From: Scatosoma sp045660265
GTDB taxonomy: Bacteria > Bacillota > Clostridia > Christensenellales > Borkfalkiaceae
Direction: 5' to 3'
Length of the DNA: 16,992 nucleotides
Assembly: GCA_045660265.1 (NCBI GenBank)
Contig: JAZRDM010000004.1
Location: 1 to 16,992 of the forward strand
Position numbers and translations under genes: made by a program. A model generated the notes under the pieces. It was not told the origin of the DNA, searched no databases, and saw only the letters and a list, made by a program, of their open reading frames with translations. Positions 14,606 to 16,992 of the stretch are shown piece by piece. Every line of letters starts with the position of its first letter. Position 1 is the stretch's first letter.

Positions 14606-14742
14606 CGTTAAAATGGGTAGATACAAGCAAGACAAGGCGTGGGAGTATTCCCGACGGGAGTGTACATAGACGTACACAAGCTAGGGAACGCACACCACAA
14701 CAAAGTATTGCGTAGTATATACACATTTAACCTATTCGTAAG
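14606..14742 (+). repeat. Hairpin repeat unit A5 (gamma type), abutting the ruvA stop codon
   Basis: The outer parts are like A4 (GTTAAAATGGGTAGATAC and AGTATATACACATTTA). The middle differs, and the tip is GTGTAC (14660-14665) / GTACAC (14672-14677), a compensated variant of GTTTAC/GTAAAC. The tail forms AACCT-ATTCGTA-AGGTT at its junction with the ruvA end (stop codon 14745-14747). Confidence 0.85.
14714..14741 (-). promoter_or_regulatory. Possible promoter inside the repeat array, pointing to ruvB
   Basis: On the minus strand the right arm of A5 reads TTACGA (14736-14741), 16 bases, TATACT (14714-14719). In A4 the same place gives TTGCGA (14587-14592) and TATACT (14565-14570). The -10 is good and the -35 only fair. 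It could supply ruvB and queA despite the hairpins after ruvA. Confidence 0.35.
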
Positions 14743-14744
14743 GT

Positions 14745-15356
14745 TTATAATCCGCCTTGCAAGGCGCGCATAATAATCTCTTCCACCGCCACAGCGCCGC
14801 TATCCTTTGCTTTTTTAACGGCTTGCACGCTTTCATTGCGCGTAAAGCCTAAGCCCATCAACGCCGCAACAGCGTCTTCGTCTATTGCCGAAAGTTTTGC
14901 AGGCGCGCTTGCTAAAGCTGCTGTCGGCGTTTCGCCGCTTGCGCCCATAATTTCCGCTGCGGAAATTTTTCCGTGTAATTCTAAAACGATTTTTTCCGCC
15001 GTCTTTTTACCCAAGCCTTTTACCGTGCTTAAACGCTTGACGTCCGCCGTGAAGACCGCTTGCGCTAAGTCGTCTGCGGACAGCGAAGAAAGCACTGCTA
15101 TCCCCAGTTTTGGACCAACACCCGATACTGTGATGAGTTTTAAAAAGATTTCTTTTTCCTTTGCGGAATCAAAGCCAAACAGCGTGATGCCGTCTTCTTT
15201 TACTTGTAAATGGGTGTGTAACTCGATTTGTTCGCCGACAATGGCTTTGCGCATTGCCGCGCCCGAACAAAATATTTCGTAACCTAATCCGTTTACGTCT
15301 ATAATCAGCGTTTCTGCCGTAACCGTTAATACTCTGCCCCGTACGTACGCTATCAT
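14745..15356 (-). CDS. ruvA: Holliday junction-binding protein RuvA
   Basis: RuvA forms tetramers that hold the Holliday junction and load RuvB. The 203-residue product has the N-terminal OB domain (about 1-63, MIAYVRGRVL...), two helix-hairpin-helix motifs (SGVGPKLGIAVLS at about 78 and VKGLGKKTAEKIVLEL at about 113), an Ala/Thr-rich linker, and the C-terminal RuvB-binding domain (about 157-203, AVAALMGLGFTRNESVQAV). The start is ATG 15356, with GGAG right after the ruvC stop and a gap of only 12 bases, so ruvC and ruvA are translationally linked. The stop codon touches repeat unit A5. Confidence 0.97.
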   Translation of the reverse strand: MIAYVRGRVLTVTAETLIIDVNGLGYEIFCSGAAMRKAIVGEQIELHTHLQVKEDGITLFGFDSAKEKEIFLKLITVSGVGPKLGIAVLSSLSADDLAQAVFTADVKRLSTVKGLGKKTAEKIVLELHGKISAAEIMGASGETPTAALASAPAKLSAIDEDAVAALMGLGFTRNESVQAVKKAKDSGAVAVEEIIMRALQGGL

Positions 15357-15368
15357 TTTTTCTTCTCC

Positions 15369-16112
15369 TTATTCGTTTTTCTCTTTTAAAGAGGCTATTA
15401 CTTTTGCAGCCAATTCCGCTGCCGCGCCCGTCGGCTGCGGCTTTTTTATACTCACTTTTGCCGTTTTTTGCGCTACCGATTTAACGGTGGCGGACGGTTC
15501 GAGTTTTTTACTCGGCGCTTTGCTTACCGTCTTTTTAGGTTTAGATGTTTCTTTGCCCATCATAGATTGAAATGCGCTGCCTGTAACCGAATTTTGCCCT
15601 TTCGTTCTCGTCATATTACCGACAGCGAATAAATCGCCGAAACGGCTGGCAAAGGAATGACAGAGCGCTATGGCCAGCGCGTCCGCCGCGTCGTCGGGTT
15701 TAGGCGTTGTCTTTAAATGCAAAAGCGAAGTTACCACTTGTTGCATTTGTTGTTTATCCGCTCTGCCGTAACCCGTCAGCGCTTGTTTGATTTGCATGGG
15801 GGTGTATTCGTACAGTTTTCCGCAACGTTTTACACAAGCAAGCAACGCCACGCCGCGCGCTTGCGCAACGGCAATCCCCGTCGTAATATTTTTAGAAAAA
15901 AACAGCTCTTCCATCGCAACTTCGTCTGGCTGAAATGCGTCGAGAATTTTCCCCACGCCTTCTTCCAATAAGGCAAGACGGACGGGTAAGCTTTCGTCTT
16001 TTGGGGTTACGACTACGCCGTAATCGACGGCTTTGCAGTTGCCGTTTTTATCCTTTTCGATTACACCGTATCCAAGCGTTGCAATACCCGGGTCGATCCC
16101 CAAAATAATCAT
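15369..16112 (-). CDS. ruvC: Crossover junction endodeoxyribonuclease RuvC with an extra basic C-terminal tail
   Basis: RuvC is the dimeric nuclease that nicks Holliday junctions symmetrically. The RNase-H-like core (about 1-160) carries the four acidic residues: D7 in LGIDPG, E68 in AMEELFF, and D141 and D144 in PDDAADALA. Junction contacts lie around GYGRADKQQMQ. The usual length is 160-190 residues; this protein has 247. The extra 85 or so are low-complexity, rich in Lys, Ala, Ser, Thr and Pro, and probably disordered. The start ATG 16112 is chosen over an open frame to 16178 because AAGGAG lies eight bases upstream and the longer frame covers the promoter. It is the first gene of the ruv unit. 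Confidence 0.96.
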   Translation of the reverse strand: MIILGIDPGIATLGYGVIEKDKNGNCKAVDYGVVVTPKDESLPVRLALLEEGVGKILDAFQPDEVAMEELFFSKNITTGIAVAQARGVALLACVKRCGKLYEYTPMQIKQALTGYGRADKQQMQQVVTSLLHLKTTPKPDDAADALAIALCHSFASRFGDLFAVGNMTRTKGQNSVTGSAFQSMMGKETSKPKKTVSKAPSKKLEPSATVKSVAQKTAKVSIKKPQPTGAAAELAAKVIASLKEKNE

Positions 16113-16140
16113 GCGTTTTCTCCTTAAATGATGATTAAGT

Positions 16141-16169
16141 ATTATATCATATTTTCTGCCTTTTGTCAA
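16141..16169 (-). promoter_or_regulatory. Promoter of the ruvC-ruvA-ruvB-queA unit
   Basis: On the minus strand: TTGACA (16164-16169), exactly 17 bases, TATAAT (16141-16146). It lies 29 bases before the ruvC start and is near consensus. No LexA-like box was recognised beside it. Confidence 0.92.
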
Positions 16170-16190
16170 TACCCACATTCGCGGAATTTT

Positions 16191-16307
16191 TTACTTTCTT
16201 TGCTATGCAAAGAAGCAAACCCGCTGTTTTGCGTAAATAACCGACCAAAGCCCGACAAGGCATTACGTAGTATATACACATTTAGCTTGTTCGTAAGCGA
16301 CCAAGCT
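16191..16307 (+). repeat. Decayed hairpin repeat A6 upstream of ruvC and of the small gene
   Basis: It begins with the perfect stem TTCTTTGC (16196-16203) / GCAAAGAA (16207-16214). It keeps only the right half of a unit: TTTTGCGTAAATAACCGACC, then ACGTAGTATATACACATTTA and TTCGTAAGCGACC. The tail forms its own 6-bp stem, AGCTTG (16284-16289) / CAAGCT (16302-16307). The 320 bases between ruvC and the small gene hold this repeat and two divergent promoters. Confidence 0.75.
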
Positions 16308-16330
16308 AAAAAAAAGTTGGCAGTCCCCTA

Positions 16331-16358
16331 TTGACAACCAAAAAAGCTATGTTATAAT
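16331..16358 (+). promoter_or_regulatory. Strong promoter of the small unknown gene
   Basis: TTGACA (16331-16336), 16 bases, TATAAT (16353-16358). Both boxes are perfect consensus. Transcription should start near 16365. Confidence 0.88.
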
Positions 16359-16364
16359 CGTTCG

Positions 16365-16432
16365 GCAACGCGAATCCAGCCCGTCTGTCCGCGTGGTCTT
16401 CCCCCACGAACGCGTCTGAAAAGGAGTTTATT
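16365..16432 (+). other. GC-rich structured 5' leader of the small gene
   Basis: This leader of about 68 bases is markedly richer in G and C than its surroundings. It contains CGTGG and CCACG around a short C-rich loop at about 16392-16408. It ends in AAAGGAG, six bases before the TTG start. I cannot match it to a known riboswitch or protein-binding leader. Confidence 0.45.
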
Positions 16433-16639
16433 TTGTATATCAAAAAAATCGTTGTTTTTTTGCGTTTTTATGGTTTAGGCACTCTCCTTTTAGGGCTTGC
16501 AGAAAGGCTGATGAAGGGCTTGGTGAAAAAGGCGGAAAACGTTCTTCCCCGTTTACACGCTTTTACCGAAAATTTGACAACTGAATATGAAAAACGACAA
16601 AACGTTTTGAAAATTAAATTGGAAGAATTAACCATCTAG
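16433..16639 (+). CDS. Small protein of unknown function (68 codons, TTG start)
   Basis: I do not recognise this protein. The TTG start is supported by AAGGAG six bases upstream and by a perfect promoter 75 bases upstream; the first in-frame ATG is far inside. The N-terminus (YIKKIVVFLRFYGLGTLLLGLAERL) is hydrophobic and amphipathic, perhaps membrane-attached. The rest is a charged helix (MKGLVKKAENVL... and TEYEKRQNVLKIKLEEL). A DNA- or RNA-binding motif is not evident. The stop codon runs directly into leader module L2, and a decayed repeat lies upstream, so the gene is enclosed by the repeat family. It could be a small regulatory or membrane peptide, a toxin-like protein, or the remnant of a longer gene cut by the repeat. 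Confidence 0.65.
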   Translation: MYIKKIVVFLRFYGLGTLLLGLAERLMKGLVKKAENVLPRLHAFTENLTTEYEKRQNVLKIKLEELTI

Positions 16640-16734
16640 CCAAGTTAAACTTGGAGATAGTTTTTTCTATCCTTCTTGGCGGGGATAAGTTACTGTTCGT
16701 TACCCCGCGTCGTTTCTTCGAAGCAACCGACTAC
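16640..16734 (+). repeat. Complete leader module L2 of the intergenic repeat
   Basis: This module is a string of small hairpins. The first is CCAAGTT-A-AACTTGG (from 16640). The second is GATAG-TTTTTT-CTATC (about 16656-16671). The third is GCGGGG ... CCCCGC (about 16679-16707) enclosing ATAAGTTACTGTTCG. The last part, TTCTTCGAAGCAACCGAC, touches unit A7. It starts one base after the stop codon of the small gene and may also stop its transcription. Confidence 0.8.
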
Positions 16735-16882
16735 CGTTAAAATGGGTAGATACAAGTTAAAGCAGGAAAGCGAGCATTTTTGCAGGGAGTTTACTTTGTG
16801 TAAACGAGCAAAAAAAGCGCAAGCTTGACGAACTTTAACGCAGTATATACACATTTAGCTTATTCGCAAGCGACCAACCCAC
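16735..16882 (+). repeat. Hairpin repeat unit A7 (148 bp, alpha type)
   Basis: It differs from A4 at only a few outer-arm bases (GGGTAGATAC for GTGGAGATAC, and TATATACACA for TATATGCACA). It has the same tip and the same tail TATTCGCAAGCGACCAACCC. It stands head-to-tail with A8. Confidence 0.88.
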
Positions 16883-16992
16883 CGTTAAAATGGGGAGATA
16901 CTAGTTAAAGCAGGAAAGCGAGCATTTTTGCAGGGAGTTTACTTTGTGTAAACGAGCAAAAAAAGCGCAAGCTTGACGAACTTTAACGCAGT
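16883..16992 (+). repeat. Hairpin repeat unit A8 (alpha type), cut by the window end
   Basis: It matches A7 up to CTTTAACGCAGT, where the window stops. Its one clear oddity is GATACTAG in place of GATACAAG in the left arm. The tandem array continues beyond the window. Confidence 0.85.

Noticed and set aside
14308..14742. Tandem repeats considered as a CRISPR array
   Set aside because: The period is about 148 bp, the units are diverged palindromes without unique spacers, and no cas gene is present.
14836..15282. 148-codon plus-strand frame
   Set aside because: It is the mirror of ruvA; low-complexity Ala/Ser/Lys content typical of an antisense shadow.
11921..16992. Repeats considered as integron attC sites
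   Set aside because: The outer and inner arms do not give the paired GTTRRRY and RYYYAAC boxes, units stand in tandem without cassettes, and no integrase is seen.

Overview
The window reads as the chromosome of a low-to-mid GC Gram-positive bacterium, most likely an uncultured member of the Clostridia. The support is a zinc-type (C+) ribosomal protein L31, a type III glutamine synthetase, QueH in the queuosine pathway, strong AAGGAG ribosome binding sites, textbook TTGACA/TATAAT promoters and U-tailed hairpin terminators. Species or genus cannot be read from the sequence. There is no rRNA, tRNA, CRISPR array, transposase, phage gene or resistance gene.

Layout. At 1-340 lie intergenic repeats. 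At 349-609 is rpmE (minus) with its own terminator and promoter. Divergent from it are a zinc-less alcohol-dehydrogenase-like oxidoreductase (787-1785) and a YfcE-type phosphodiesterase (1845-2390). queH (minus, 2434-3021) is divergent from a THUMP-domain RNA methyltransferase of the RlmL/YpsC type (3143-4294). glnN follows with its own promoter and terminator (4488-6566), then a two-gene unit for a membrane protein of unknown function and a TraX-family membrane protein (6732-8255). Converging on that is a minus-strand unit (11068 to 8295): an unrecognised 186-aa protein, an ABC exporter and a low-molecular-weight phosphatase. MgtC/SapB lies at 11190-11861 (minus). The minus-strand Holliday-junction cluster ruvC-ruvA-ruvB-queA occupies 16112 down to 12145 and is driven by a strong promoter before ruvC. 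A 68-codon gene of unknown function with a TTG start (16433-16639) has its own strong promoter and is hemmed in by repeats.

Functional links. RuvA, RuvB and RuvC together branch-migrate and resolve Holliday junctions. QueA makes epoxyqueuosine in tRNA and QueH reduces it to queuosine, so the last two steps of queuosine synthesis are both present but in separate transcription units.

The most unusual content is a family of modular, hairpin-forming intergenic repeats. Tandem units of exactly 148 bp occur at 52-340, 14458-14742 and 16735-16992, with a 146-150 bp unit at about 14308-14457 and a decayed half at 16191-16307. Separate leader modules occur at 1-51, 11118-11178 and 16640-16734, and a sister family at 11921-12160 overlaps the end of queA. 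All intact units share a terminal hairpin built on TAC...GTA whose flanking bases change in compensating pairs. The middle and outer stem sequences are exchanged between copies. One three-unit array splits ruvA from ruvB. I know of no named family with these sequences; the closest analogy in organisation is the modular BOX element of pneumococcus.
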